Shown: positions 27,829-37,309 of the stretch, in pieces
How positions within the stretch are numbered: the first letter of the stretch is position 1
Layout of the letters: each line of letters begins with the position of its first letter
NCBI GenBank assembly: GCA_032052615.1
Contig: DAMBWF010000007.1
Location: forward strand, 62,001-126,000
Direction of reading: 5' to 3'
Length of the DNA stretch: 64,000 nucleotides
DNA from: Pseudomonas_T sp032052615
Lineage (GTDB): Bacteria; Pseudomonadota; Gammaproteobacteria; Pseudomonadales; Pseudomonadaceae
The notes under the pieces: generated by a model
The model's database searches: none
What the model was told of the DNA's origin: nothing
What the model saw: the letters and a program-made list of their open reading frames with translations, nothing else
Translations under genes and position numbers: made by a program

Positions 27829-29382
27829 ATGTCCACGCTGGCCAACCTCACCGAGGCCCTGCTGCGTCTCGATTTCGACCCCGATACCGCGCTCTATCGC
27901 CACCGTGGCGAAGTCCTGAGCCGCCGCCAGTGCCAGCAAGCCGTCGTCGCCATGGCCAGCCAACTGGCCCAAGTACTCGAACCGGGCGACCGGGTGTTGA
28001 TCGCTCTGGACGATTCTCCCTCGCTGATCTGCCTGTTCCTCGCTTGCATCGCCGTGGGCGCGGTGCCGGCCGTGGTCAACCCCAGGACCCGGAACGAACC
28101 TCTGGCGGCCCTGATCGCCGACTGCCAGCCGAGTCTGGTGGTGCGCGAGGCCAACGCGCCCTCCCTCGGCGGCCCGGGCGCACCGTTGACCCTGCGGGCC
28201 AGCGACCGCCTCGTGACCTTCGACGACTTCGCGCTCGGCGCGCTGGTCGGCTCGCCATCCCCCGGGTGGAACGCCTTCCATCGACAGCGCCCCGATGCGC
28301 CGGCGTACCTGCAATACACCTCGGGCTCCACGGGAGCGCCCAAGGGCGTGATTCACACCGTGGCCAGCACCTTCGGCTTCTGCCAAGCCTTCGCCCGGGA
28401 TCACCTGGGCTTGAAGCCTGGCGACCGCCTGTACTCGATTCCCAAGCTGTTCTTCGGTTATGGCATGGGCAACGCCCTGTTCTTTCCCTGGTTCTGCGGC
28501 GCGTCGGCGCTGATCGACCCATCCTGGCCGAATACCTCAAGGGTGGTGGAAAACCTCCAGGGGTACCGCCCCAATGTGCTGTTCGGCGTTCCCGCCATCT
28601 ATGCCTCGCTGCATGAACATGCCGGCCTGCTGGTGGGAAACGTCGAGCTGGCCTTCTCCGCCGGCTCGCCCCTGCCGCGTGCCGAATTCGAATTCTGGCG
28701 CGAACGTGGCCTGGAAATCTGCGATGGCATCGGCGCCACCGAGGTGGGCCATGTGTTCCTGGCCAACCGGCCTGGCTCGGCCAGGGCCGAGGTCACCGGC
28801 CTGCCGGTGGCCGGCTATGAATGCCGCCTGACGGATCGTGACGGAACGGTCCTGCGGCCAGCCGCGGGGCAGGGCGTGCTCTGGGTGCGCGGACCTGGGG
28901 TGAGCCCCGGTTACTGGCGCGCCGATCCCCTGCAACAGGCCCGCTTCGAAGACGGCTGGTACCGCACGGGCGACCTCTTCGAAATGGACGGCACGGGCGC
29001 CTATCGGTACCGGGGCCGCGAGGACGACCTGTTCAAGGTCAACGGCCGCTGGGTGGTGCCGGCGCAAGTGGAGCGGGCGGTCTGCCAGCACGTCCCCGAG
29101 GTGCGGGAAGCGGTGCTGGTCCCCTCATCCCGGCGCTACGACGGGCTGCGCCCGACTCTCTTCGTGGCGCTGGACCCTGCTCATGGGGTGAGCCGCCTGC
29201 TGCTCGCGCAATGGATCGATCAGCGTCTGGGCGGGCAATTACCCTCTCATATGTTGCCCCGGCATGTGCACGTGCTGCCGGACCTGCCCCGCAACGACAA
29301 CGGCAAGCTGGCCCGCGCCACGCTGTGCGAGCTGGCGGACACGCTCTATCAACAAAGCCTCATGGAGGAACGGGCATGCTGA
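27829..29382 (+). CDS. pqsA: Anthranilate-CoA ligase
   Basis: 517 residues, the same length as P. aeruginosa PqsA and starting with the same MSTLANLTE pattern. ANL-superfamily adenylating enzyme with YTSGSTGAPKG (P-loop), SAGSPLP, GATEVGHVFL and YRTGDLFE motifs and the C-terminal FKVNGRWV/NGKLAR lysine region. It activates anthranilate as anthraniloyl-CoA, the first step of alkyl-quinolone synthesis. AAGGAAGGA precedes the ATG. The stop overlaps pqsB by 7 bp. Confidence 0.95.
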   Translation: MSTLANLTEALLRLDFDPDTALYRHRGEVLSRRQCQQAVVAMASQLAQVLEPGDRVLIALDDSPSLICLFLACIAVGAVPAVVNPRTRNEPLAALIADCQPSLVVREANAPSLGGPGAPLTLRASDRLVTFDDFALGALVGSPSPGWNAFHRQRPDAPAYLQYTSGSTGAPKGVIHTVASTFGFCQAFARDHLGLKPGDRLYSIPKLFFGYGMGNALFFPWFCGASALIDPSWPNTSRVVENLQGYRPNVLFGVPAIYASLHEHAGLLVGNVELAFSAGSPLPRAEFEFWRERGLEICDGIGATEVGHVFLANRPGSARAEVTGLPVAGYECRLTDRDGTVLRPAAGQGVLWVRGPGVSPGYWRADPLQQARFEDGWYRTGDLFEMDGTGAYRYRGREDDLFKVNGRWVVPAQVERAVCQHVPEVREAVLVPSSRRYDGLRPTLFVALDPAHGVSRLLLAQWIDQRLGGQLPSHMLPRHVHVLPDLPRNDNGKLARATLCELADTLYQQSLMEERAC

Positions 29383-30230
29383 TTCAGGCTATCGGGGTGA
29401 AGCTTCCCTCGACTTATGAGCATCGGGACGGGCCGCTGGGCGGCGACCGGCCACGGGCGGTCGACCACGAGGTACTGATGCAGCGCTTGTTGCCCGCGGT
29501 GCGGGAGGCCCTGGACGAGGCCGGCGTGGAGGCTAGCGAGCTCGATCTCATCGTCAGCCTGGCCCTGTCGCCCGACCACCTGATCGAACAGCGCGACGTG
29601 GCCATACCCAAGGTTGGCCACCCCTTGCAGAAACTGCTGGGCGCCCGGCGCGCCCACGTGTTCGATCTGACCGACTCGAGCCTGGCGAAGGCCCTGTATG
29701 TCGTGGACACGCTGGCCAGCGACCAAGGCTATCGCCATGTGCTGGTGGTGCGTGGCGAGTCGAGCCAGGGGCTGGAAGCGGACGAGGACTCGGGCTTCGC
29801 CCTGGCCGATGGCGCCATGGCGCTGCTGTGCCAGCCGACCGGCGCTGCCGCGTTTCGCCGTGAACCGCTCGCCGGGAACGGTCCGGACCAGCCTTGGCGG
29901 CCCTTGAGCGTGCCCCTGAATACCGCCTTGCAGGACGTCGACGACGTCAAGGGACGCCTGAGCCTGCCGGCCCAGCCTGGGTTGCCCGATGCGGTACGCG
30001 AACAGACCGACCGGCTGGCGTCCGGCTTTCCCGCGCTGGCGGTGATCCGGGAGGAGTGGTTCGGCCAGCGGCGGCCGGGCATGCGCTGCCTGGGGCCGTT
30101 CGAAGTGGCGGAGCAACTGCGTGGGGCGCGTCGCGACCGGCTCGGCGAGGTGCTGCTGACCAGCTTCGATCCCTTCGCGCTGGTGGTCGAGGGCGTCACC
30201 CTGAAACTCGCGGGAGCCAACCATGCATAA
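29376..30230 (+). CDS. pqsB: Alkyl-quinolone synthesis, KAS III-like subunit PqsB
   Basis: 284 residues (one more than P. aeruginosa PqsB). A shortened FabH-like chain that lacks a catalytic Cys, as expected, because in the PqsBC heterodimer only PqsC is catalytic. It starts MLIQAIGVKLPSTYEHRDG inside the end of pqsA (ATG 29376) and its last codons overlap pqsC by 8 bp, so the operon is translationally coupled throughout. Partners with PqsC to join octanoate to 2-aminobenzoylacetate to give 2-heptyl-4-quinolone. Confidence 0.92.
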   Translation: MLIQAIGVKLPSTYEHRDGPLGGDRPRAVDHEVLMQRLLPAVREALDEAGVEASELDLIVSLALSPDHLIEQRDVAIPKVGHPLQKLLGARRAHVFDLTDSSLAKALYVVDTLASDQGYRHVLVVRGESSQGLEADEDSGFALADGAMALLCQPTGAAAFRREPLAGNGPDQPWRPLSVPLNTALQDVDDVKGRLSLPAQPGLPDAVREQTDRLASGFPALAVIREEWFGQRRPGMRCLGPFEVAEQLRGARRDRLGEVLLTSFDPFALVVEGVTLKLAGANHA

Positions 30231-31266
30231 GGTCAAACTGGCGGCGATTACCCATGAACTGCCGGCGACCCGGTATGCCAACGATGACCCCGTGTTCGCC
30301 AGGGTCCCGGATATCCCGGCCAACTGGTGGCAGTTCTGGGGCGTGGAGCGTCGGGGCTATCTCGATCCCCGCAAAGGCGAGAACGAGTTCACCGTGGCGG
30401 CGCGTGCCGCGAGCCGTCTTTTGGCGCGCAGTGGAACGGAGCCGGAAGCGGTGGACGCGCTGATCTGCTCGGCGTCCTGCCCGGTGATGACCGATGCCGG
30501 GGATGTCCTGCCGGGCCTCCGGGGCCGGCTCTACCCACGGCTGGCCAACGTGCTGTCGAAGCATCTGGGGCTGGCGCGGGCGTTGCCCCTGGACACCCAG
30601 ATGGAGTGCAGCAGCTTTCTGCTCGACTTGCGTCTCGCCGCCAGCCTGATCCGCCAGGGCAAGGCGTCCACCGTGCTGGTGGTGTGCAGCGAGTACGTTT
30701 CCAACAGCTTGGACTTCACTTCACGCTCGTCGACCCTGTTCGCCGATGGCTGCGCCGCCGCCCTGGTGACCCGTAGCGAGGACGAGAGCGACTTGCTGGG
30801 GTCTTCCGAGCACAGCGACGCCACCTTTTTCGAAGTCGCCACCGGGCGCTGGCGGCTGCCGGAGAATCCCCGCGAAGACGCCCGGCCGCGCCTCTTGTTT
30901 TCCCTGCTCAGCGACGGGCAGACCAAGATGCAGTCCTTCGTGCCGGAGAACGTCCCCCTGGCGGTGCGCCGGGCGTTGGACAAGGCGGGCCTGCTGGCCT
31001 CGGACATCGACCATTTCGTGTTCCACCAACCCACGCCTTTTCTGGTGAACGCCTGGGCCCAAGGCATCGGCTGTCGCGAGGACCAGTACCTGACCACCAT
31101 GGGCGAGACCGGGGTCATGATCTCCGTGGCGGTCCCTTACACCCTGGTCGCCGCGCTTCGAGGAGGCCATATCCGCCCCGGCGATCGCGTGGTGATGGCG
31201 GGCGCCGCCACCGGCTGGGGCTTCGCCGCCCAGGTATGGCGATTGGGCGACGTGCTGGTCTGCTGA
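30223..31266 (+). CDS. pqsC: 2-heptyl-4(1H)-quinolone synthase subunit PqsC
   Basis: 347 residues, FabH-like condensing enzyme. Catalytic Cys129 in DTQMECSSFLL and His268 in FVFHQPTPF match the Cys129/His269 pair of P. aeruginosa PqsC; the usual Asn of KAS III is changed, which is characteristic of PqsC. GAATGWGFAAQVWRLGDVLVC ends the chain as in the known protein. Acts with PqsB. Overlaps pqsB by 8 bp. Confidence 0.95.
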   Translation: MHKVKLAAITHELPATRYANDDPVFARVPDIPANWWQFWGVERRGYLDPRKGENEFTVAARAASRLLARSGTEPEAVDALICSASCPVMTDAGDVLPGLRGRLYPRLANVLSKHLGLARALPLDTQMECSSFLLDLRLAASLIRQGKASTVLVVCSEYVSNSLDFTSRSSTLFADGCAAALVTRSEDESDLLGSSEHSDATFFEVATGRWRLPENPREDARPRLLFSLLSDGQTKMQSFVPENVPLAVRRALDKAGLLASDIDHFVFHQPTPFLVNAWAQGIGCREDQYLTTMGETGVMISVAVPYTLVAALRGGHIRPGDRVVMAGAATGWGFAAQVWRLGDVLVC

Positions 31267-31308
31267 TGGCCGCGAGCCGACATTCCGTATCTCGAGGAGG
31301 ACAGTGCC

Positions 31309-32322
31309 ATGGGTAATCCCGTTCTGGCCGGGCTGGGGTTCAGCCTGCCGAAAAGACAGGTCAGCAACCATGATCTGCTCGACCGCATCAACACCTCGGA
31401 TGCCTTCATCGTCGAACGAACCGGCGTGCGCACCCGTTACCACGTCGAGCCCGACCAGGCGGTGAGCGCGCTGATGGTGCCGGCGGCGCGCCAAGCCATC
31501 GAGGCGGCGGGCCTGAAGCCCGAGGATATCGACTTGCTGCTGGTCAATACCCTGTCGCCCGATCACCACGATCCGGCCCAGGCCTGCCTAATCCAGCCGA
31601 TGCTGGGGCTGCGGCAGATTTCCGCCCTGGATATCCGCGCCCAGTGCAGCGGCCTGCTCTATGGCCTGCAAATGGCGCGAGGGCAAATACTCGCCGGGTT
31701 GGCCCGTCACGTGCTGGTGGTGTGCGGCGAGGTGCTGTCCAAGCGCATGGACTGTTCGGATCGAGGACGCAATCTGTCGATCCTCCTGGGCGATGGAGCC
31801 GGCGCGGCCGTGCTGAGTGCCGGCGAGTCCGAGGACGAAGGGCTGCTGGACGTGCGGCTGGGGGCCGACGGTCATTACTTCGACCTGCTGATGACCGCCG
31901 CGCCCGGCACGGCGTCGCCGACTTTCCTCGACGACGCCGTGCTGCGGGAAGGGGGTGGCGAGTTCCTGATGCGGGGACGACCGATGTTCGAGCATGCCAG
32001 CCAGACCCTGGTGCGGATCGCCGGCGAACTGCTCGTCGCCCACGGCCTGACCCTGGACGACGTGGACCACGTGATCTGCCACCAACCCAACCTGCGGATA
32101 CTCGACGAGGTCCAGGCGCGCCTGGCGATTCCTTCCCACAAGTTCGCCATCACCGTCGACCGGCTGGGCAACATGGCGTCGGCCTCCACCCCGGTGACCC
32201 TGGCGATGTACTGGCCGGACATCCGCCCCGGCGAGCGCGTCCTGATCCTCACCTACGGGTCCGGCGCGACCTGGGGCGCGGCGCTGTACCGCAAGTCCGC
32301 CCGGGCGGAGGGGGCATGCTGA
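31309..32322 (+). CDS. pqsD: Anthraniloyl-CoA anthraniloyltransferase
   Basis: 337 residues, FabH-type enzyme; joins anthraniloyl-CoA and malonyl-CoA to 2-aminobenzoylacetyl-CoA. Catalytic Cys113 (Cys112 in published numbering) in RAQCSGLLYG, His in VICHQPNLRIL, and Asn in LGNMASASTPV form the full triad. Starts MGNPVLAGLGFSLPKRQVSN, almost identical to P. aeruginosa PqsD. GAGGA precedes the ATG; 42 bp separate it from pqsC. Confidence 0.96.
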   Translation: MGNPVLAGLGFSLPKRQVSNHDLLDRINTSDAFIVERTGVRTRYHVEPDQAVSALMVPAARQAIEAAGLKPEDIDLLLVNTLSPDHHDPAQACLIQPMLGLRQISALDIRAQCSGLLYGLQMARGQILAGLARHVLVVCGEVLSKRMDCSDRGRNLSILLGDGAGAAVLSAGESEDEGLLDVRLGADGHYFDLLMTAAPGTASPTFLDDAVLREGGGEFLMRGRPMFEHASQTLVRIAGELLVAHGLTLDDVDHVICHQPNLRILDEVQARLAIPSHKFAITVDRLGNMASASTPVTLAMYWPDIRPGERVLILTYGSGATWGAALYRKSARAEGAC

Positions 32323-33221
32323 GAAGGGCAACGCCCGGCCCACTGGACGACGATCTCTACCTACTCGGCGATCCCCAGGTGCCGGTGTTCCTGCTGAACC
32401 TGGGGGCATCGCGCTGGGCCCTGGTGGAGGGCGGCCTGAGCCGCGACGCGGAAGCGGTCTGGGCGGACCTGTGTCGGTGGGTCGACAGCCCTGGCCATGT
32501 GTGCTACTGGCTGATCACCCACAAGCATTACGACCATTGCGGGCTGTTGCCTTATCTCTGCCCCCGGTTGCCCGAGGTCCGGGTCCTGGCCTCAGAGCGG
32601 ACTTGCCAGGCCTGGCGCTCGGAAAAGGCGAACCGGGTGGTGGAGCGGCTCAACCAGCAGGTGCTGCGAGAGAGACAGGCCCTGCCCGAGGCGATGCCGT
32701 GGCGGGACCTGCCCGTCCAGCCAGTCGCTATCGGTGAGCGACTGACGCTCGGGCCCGGTCACCGTTTCGAGGTGCTCGGTGGCGCGGGCCATAGCGACGA
32801 TCAGGTGCTGTTCCACGACCCGGATCGCCACCGTCTGTTTTGCGGCGATGCGCTGGGCGAATTCGACGAGGAGGATGGCCTATGGCGCCCCCTGGTCTTC
32901 GACGATCTCGATGCCTACCTGGAGACCCTGGCCCGGGTGCAGGCATTGTCTCCGTTGCGCCAACTCCTACCGGGCCATGGCGGCCTGTTCGGCGGAGCCC
33001 TGGCGGCCCACGCCGCCGAATCCGCCCATCGCGAATGCTTGCGCTTGTGCCAACGGGTGCGCTGGCGCGAGCAGCGGGGCGCCGGTACCGAACGTCTGGG
33101 CGAGGAATTGAACCGGGCCTGGGAAACGCAAAGTCGCGACCTGCTACCCGAGGGCCTGCACTTGAGCAGCATGCGGCGAATGCTGGAGGTCTTGAGGCGA
33201 CAAGCCCCGCCGCTGGGATAG
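32316..33221 (+). CDS. pqsE: 2-aminobenzoylacetyl-CoA thioesterase / quorum-sensing effector PqsE
   Basis: 301 residues, identical in length to P. aeruginosa PqsE. Metallo-beta-lactamase fold with LITHKHYDHCGLLPYL (His-x-His-x-Asp-His), GHSDD, FCGDALGEFD and LLPGHGGLF. Besides its thioesterase activity, PqsE in P. aeruginosa binds RhlR and is needed for phenazine production, which makes its position near phenazine genes notable. ATG overlaps the pqsD stop. Last gene of the operon; phnA/phnB, which follow in P. aeruginosa, are absent. Confidence 0.95.
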   Translation: MLRRATPGPLDDDLYLLGDPQVPVFLLNLGASRWALVEGGLSRDAEAVWADLCRWVDSPGHVCYWLITHKHYDHCGLLPYLCPRLPEVRVLASERTCQAWRSEKANRVVERLNQQVLRERQALPEAMPWRDLPVQPVAIGERLTLGPGHRFEVLGGAGHSDDQVLFHDPDRHRLFCGDALGEFDEEDGLWRPLVFDDLDAYLETLARVQALSPLRQLLPGHGGLFGGALAAHAAESAHRECLRLCQRVRWREQRGAGTERLGEELNRAWETQSRDLLPEGLHLSSMRRMLEVLRRQAPPLG

Positions 33222-33434
33222 AGACGAGCCCTCGACGAAACCGCCGCATCCAGGGAGGGATGGATCGACAAGATGCACGATGAGCGATGCCTCGACATTC
33301 GGAGGGAACCGATGCGCAAGCCAAGGCACTGCGATGGGCATGCCCCAGCATCGACGGGCTCCCCCGAGTTCATCTCCGACGACTCACGGCCCGTTTGCTC
33401 GAAACGTATCCGGTGCCAGGCACCGGCTCCCGGC
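33222..33434. other. Convergent pqsE-mvfR spacer
   Basis: About 210 bp between convergent genes. It holds a perfect 8-bp hairpin CCGGTGCC/GGCACCGG (33410-33426) close to the mvfR stop but no T-tract. No trace of phnA/phnB was seen in it. Confidence 0.5.
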
Positions 33435-34364
33435 CTAGCTGTCCGGTTCGGGAACAGGGCAGGGCGCCTGGGCCGGGGCCAAAAGACGCAGGTGGTCGCG
33501 CGCGCTCTGCAGGAACTCGAGAAAGCCGCAGTCCGCCTCCAGGGCCTTGTTGTAATAGCAATAGATCTTGGTGTCGATGCCGCCGGGCTCGTAGAACTCG
33601 CTCAGCACCGCCAGGCGCCCGTCGCGCAGGCGGTCATGGATGAAATGCTGCGGCACGATTCCCCAGCCGACCCCGGCCTCGATCAGGCGCACCATGTCCT
33701 CGAAACGCTCCACATAGCAAACCTTGTCGCTGATTGGTCGGAGCAGGCTGGAATGCTGGCCGCTCCGGCTGCCCAGGCTGACCTGGCGATAGTCGCACAG
33801 GCTCGTGGTGCCCCCGAGCGCGGTGTCGCACAGGGGATGTTCCGGACGCGCGACGATGAACGCCTTGAGATAGCCCAGCACGCACTGGTTGAAGCGGGCG
33901 ATCTTTAGCTCTTCGTCGATGGTGATGGCGATGTCGATCGCGGCGTCGACCTGCTTGAGGGTCGCCAGGCTGTCGGCCGGCGAGGAGCGCAACAGGCTGA
34001 CCACATTGAATTCATCCAGCAGCAGGTCGCTGACGGTTTCGCAGAGCGAGGCGGGGATCGCGGCATCCAGCAGCACCTTCAGGTTCTGCGGGCCCTTGTT
34101 CAGCGTGAAGGCGATGTCCCCGATCAACTGCTGGTAATTCAACAGGTTGCGCATGTAAGGGATCAGACGCAACGCCTCCTCGGTGGGCTCGACCTTGTAT
34201 CCGTCGCGCCGCACGAGCTCCACGCACAGGTCGATTTCCAAGTTGCTGACCGCCGAGCTCACCGCCGTATGGGACTTGCGCAAGGTTCGCGCCGCCGAGG
34301 AAATCGAGCCGGAGGCGATGACTTGGAGGAACATGTTGACGTGGTTGAGGTTATGGATAGGCAT
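33435..34364 (-). CDS. mvfR: LysR-type quinolone receptor MvfR/PqsR
   Basis: 309 residues from the ATG at 34364 (AAGGACGAAGGG upstream; the longer frame adds 56 codons of low-complexity sequence). The start MPIHNLNHVNMFLQVIASGSISSAARTLRKSHTAVSSAVS is nearly identical to P. aeruginosa MvfR, including the HTH. The co-inducer domain keeps SLGSRSGQHSSLLRP and VGWGIVPQHF. It is about 23 residues shorter at the C-terminus than the P. aeruginosa protein. It activates pqsABCDE when it binds HHQ/PQS, and the exact box lies in the pqsA promoter. Convergent with pqsE. Confidence 0.94.
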   Translation of the reverse strand: MPIHNLNHVNMFLQVIASGSISSAARTLRKSHTAVSSAVSNLEIDLCVELVRRDGYKVEPTEEALRLIPYMRNLLNYQQLIGDIAFTLNKGPQNLKVLLDAAIPASLCETVSDLLLDEFNVVSLLRSSPADSLATLKQVDAAIDIAITIDEELKIARFNQCVLGYLKAFIVARPEHPLCDTALGGTTSLCDYRQVSLGSRSGQHSSLLRPISDKVCYVERFEDMVRLIEAGVGWGIVPQHFIHDRLRDGRLAVLSEFYEPGGIDTKIYCYYNKALEADCGFLEFLQSARDHLRLLAPAQAPCPVPEPDS

Positions 34365-34803
34365 CCCTTCGTCCTTCTGCTGGGCATCCTGCGTCTTGGG
34401 AGTGTTCCCCGTGTTCAGGGTGGGGCGGCGCGCCTCTTGCCCGGGGAGGGTGGCAGGGCCTCTCTTGGCGCTAACGCTCCGGGCGCGCGAGCCGGTCGAG
34501 GGAGTTTTGGGGGGAGCGCCTTGGCTTATCAAGTACGACTTTTGGCAGGGTTCTCAGCGGACCGCCGGGGTGTTGTCCCGCTGGCTTAGGCTGTAAGATG
34601 CCCCTGCCAATGAAGGCGCATGGAGCGTTGAGCGACGGAGTTCCCGACTCACCGGGGCCACCGTCCTCACGCCTTCTGACGATTCCGAACCACGATGGCC
34701 GGCACGCGGACTTTCCGCTTCCGGCGATCCGGCCGGTTTCCATGGACCGGTTTTCTTTTGAACTGCCGCCATACGCGGCATGCGATGCACAGCGAGGTGT
34801 CGC
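34365..34803. other. Divergent spacer mvfR / gacA
   Basis: About 440 bp between divergent genes, so it must hold both promoters. I could not place exact -35/-10 boxes. No PqsR-type, Las/Rhl-type or perfect GacA-type box was seen. Open frames on the plus strand here are not protein-like. Confidence 0.4.
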
Positions 34804-35448
34804 TTGATTAGGGTCCTGGTGGTCGACGACCACGATCTGGTACGTACAGGCATCACGCGCATGTTGGCCGATATCGACGGCCTTCAGGTGATCGGGCAAG
34901 CGGACTCTGGTGAAGAAGCCCTGAAAAAGGCCCGCGAACTCAAGCCCGACGTCATTCTCATGGACGTCAAGATGCCCGGTATCGGCGGGCTCGAAGCAAC
35001 CCGTAAACTGCTGCGCGGCAATCCCGACCTGAAGGTCATCGCGGTGACCGTGTGCGAAGACGACCCGTTCCCCACCCGCCTGTTGCAGGCCGGGGCCGCG
35101 GGTTACCTGACCAAGGGCGCCGCGCTGGAGGAAATGGTACAGGCCATTCGCCAGGTCTTCGCGGGGCAACGCTACATCAGCCCGCAGATCGCCCAGCAAC
35201 TGGCGCTCAAGTCCTTCCAGCCGCAGACCAACGGTTCGCCGTTCGATCTGCTGTCCGAGCGGGAAATCCAGATCGCCCTGATGATCGCCAATTGCCAGAA
35301 GGTCCAGAGCATATCCGACAAGCTGTGCCTGTCTCCCAAGACGGTGAATACCTATCGCTATCGGATTTTCGAAAAGCTTTCCATCACCAGCGATGTCGAG
35401 TTGGCCTTGCTGGCGGTTCGTCATGGGATGGTCGACGCTGTCAACTGA
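34804..35448 (+). CDS. gacA: Response regulator GacA/UvrY
   Basis: 214 residues with a receiver domain (phospho-Asp54 in VILMDVKMPG, DDHD acid pocket at 8-11) and a LuxR-type HTH (LSEREIQIALMIANCQKVQSISDKLCLSPKTVNTYRYRIFEKL). The start is a TTG at 34804 with GAGGTG upstream; this gives the standard length, and the same unusual start is known for gacA in Pseudomonas. GacA is phosphorylated by GacS and turns on rsmY/rsmZ small RNAs, thus secondary metabolism. Four bp separate it from uvrC. Confidence 0.96.
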   Translation: MIRVLVVDDHDLVRTGITRMLADIDGLQVIGQADSGEEALKKARELKPDVILMDVKMPGIGGLEATRKLLRGNPDLKVIAVTVCEDDPFPTRLLQAGAAGYLTKGAALEEMVQAIRQVFAGQRYISPQIAQQLALKSFQPQTNGSPFDLLSEREIQIALMIANCQKVQSISDKLCLSPKTVNTYRYRIFEKLSITSDVELALLAVRHGMVDAVN

Positions 35449-35452
35449 AACG

Positions 35453-37276
35453 ATGTCCGCAGTATTCGATCCCGCCGCGCTGCTCGCCACCTGCAGTGTC
35501 CGTCCCGGTGTTTACCGGATGTTCGACGAGAGCGGCAAGCTGCTCTACGTGGGCAAGGCCCGGAACCTGAAGAACCGGCTGTCCAGCTATTTCCGCAAGT
35601 CCGGTCTGGCGCCGAAGACCGCCGCCCTGGTGGCGAAGATCGCCCAGGTGGAAACCACTGTCACCGCCAGCGAGACCGAGGCGCTGTTGCTCGAGCAGAC
35701 GCTGATCAAGGAGTGGCGGCCGCCCTATAACATCCTGCTGCGGGACGATAAATCCTACCCTTATGCCTACCTGTCCGCGGGAGACTACCCACGGCTCGGC
35801 ATCCACCGGGGCGCCAAGAAAGGCAAGGGCCGTTACTTCGGCCCCTATCCCAGCGCCGGGGCCATCCGCGAAAGCCTCAACCTGCTGCAGAAAGCCTTCC
35901 TGGTGCGGCAATGCGAGGACAGTTATTTCCGCAATCGCACCCGTCCCTGCCTGCAATACCAGATCAAGCGGTGCAAGGCTCCCTGCGTGGGGTTGGTGGA
36001 ACCGAGCGAGTATGCCGAGGACGTGCGGCACTCCGTGATGTTCCTCGAAGGACGGAGCCGGGCATTGAACGAAGAGCTTTCCGCGGCGATGGAAACGGCG
36101 GCGCAGAACCTGGATTTCGAGCGGGCCGCCGAACTGCGCGACCAGGTCACGTTGCTGCGTCGGGTCCAGGAGCAGCAGAGCATGGAGGGCGGCACCGGCG
36201 ACATCGACGTGATCGCCGCGCTCGTCAACCCGGGCGGCGCCTGTGTCCACTTGATCAGCGTCAGGGGCGGACGGGTACTGGGCAGCAAGAATTTCTTTCC
36301 GCAAGTCGCCATTGAGGAGGATGCCAGCGAGGTACTGTTGGCCTTCCTGTCCCAGTACTACCTCGGTAACCAAGAGCGGGATCTGCCCAACGAGCTCATC
36401 GTCAATGCTCAGCACGAGGACTTCGAGACACTGTTGGCCGCTGTCAGCGAAACCCGTGGCCGCGAGCTTTCCATCGGCTATCGGGTACGCGGTACCCGGG
36501 CCCGATGGCAGCAATTGGCGGTCACCAATGCGGAGCAAGCCCTGGCGGCCCGCCTGGCCAATCGTCAACACCTCGCCTCGCGCTTCGAGGCCTTGGCCGA
36601 AGCCCTGGGCCTGGACGAGCCACCCCAGCGGCTGGAGTGCTACGACATCAGCCACTCCAGCGGCGAGGCCACGGTTGCTTCCTGCGTGGTATTCGGGCCG
36701 GAAGGGCCGCTCAAGTCCGATTACCGGCGCTACAACATCGAAGGCGTGACGGCGGGCGACGATTACGCCGCCATGCATCAGGCGTTGACGCGACGCTTCA
36801 GCAAGCTCAAGGAAGGCGAGGGCAAGCTCCCCGATGTGTTGCTGGTAGACGGCGGCAAAGGGCAATTGGCCATGGCCCAGGATGTCCTCAAGGAGCTGGC
36901 GGTACCCGACTTGATCCTGCTCGGGGTCGCCAAGGGCGTCACTCGTAAACCGGGTTTCGAAACCCTGTACCTCAACGATGCTTCCCACGAATTCACCCTG
37001 CCGGGGGACTCACCCGCATTGCATCTGATACAGCAAATCCGCGACGAGGCCCACCGATTCGCCATCACCGGCCACCGGGCGCGCCGCGGCAAGGCGCGGC
37101 GGACTTCCAGTCTGGAGGACGTGGCGGGCGTCGGACCGAAGCGGCGCCGGGAGTTGCTCAAGCATTTCGGGGGGTTGCAGGAGTTGTGCAGAGCCAGTAG
37201 CGAGGAAATCGCCAAGGCGCCGGGCATTAGCAAAAAGCTGGCCGAGTCGATTTATGCGGCCCTGCACAGCGAGTAG
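35453..37276 (+). CDS. uvrC: Excinuclease ABC subunit C
   Basis: 607 residues, UvrC nuclease of nucleotide-excision repair. N-terminal GIY-YIG domain (PGVYRMFD...LLYVGKARNLKNRL), a central Cys pair and UVR motif (DFERAAELRDQV), the RNase H-like nuclease core with CYDISHSSGEATVAS and LLVDGGKGQL, and C-terminal HhH repeats (EDVAGVGPKRRRELL...APGISKKLAE). Classic gacA(uvrY)-uvrC pair. ATG at 35453; earlier in-frame ATGs lie inside gacA. Confidence 0.97.
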   Translation: MSAVFDPAALLATCSVRPGVYRMFDESGKLLYVGKARNLKNRLSSYFRKSGLAPKTAALVAKIAQVETTVTASETEALLLEQTLIKEWRPPYNILLRDDKSYPYAYLSAGDYPRLGIHRGAKKGKGRYFGPYPSAGAIRESLNLLQKAFLVRQCEDSYFRNRTRPCLQYQIKRCKAPCVGLVEPSEYAEDVRHSVMFLEGRSRALNEELSAAMETAAQNLDFERAAELRDQVTLLRRVQEQQSMEGGTGDIDVIAALVNPGGACVHLISVRGGRVLGSKNFFPQVAIEEDASEVLLAFLSQYYLGNQERDLPNELIVNAQHEDFETLLAAVSETRGRELSIGYRVRGTRARWQQLAVTNAEQALAARLANRQHLASRFEALAEALGLDEPPQRLECYDISHSSGEATVASCVVFGPEGPLKSDYRRYNIEGVTAGDDYAAMHQALTRRFSKLKEGEGKLPDVLLVDGGKGQLAMAQDVLKELAVPDLILLGVAKGVTRKPGFETLYLNDASHEFTLPGDSPALHLIQQIRDEAHRFAITGHRARRGKARRTSSLEDVAGVGPKRRRELLKHFGGLQELCRASSEEIAKAPGISKKLAESIYAALHSE

Positions 37277-37309
37277 AATGCCGATTCACCTAGCAGCCCA
37301 GCCGTTCAG

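Noticed and set aside
34592..34609. Possible GacA box (TGTAAG-N6-CTTACA)
   Set aside because: Only the first half-site is exact; the second half (CTGCCA) matches in 4 of 6 positions, and GacA normally acts on small-RNA promoters.
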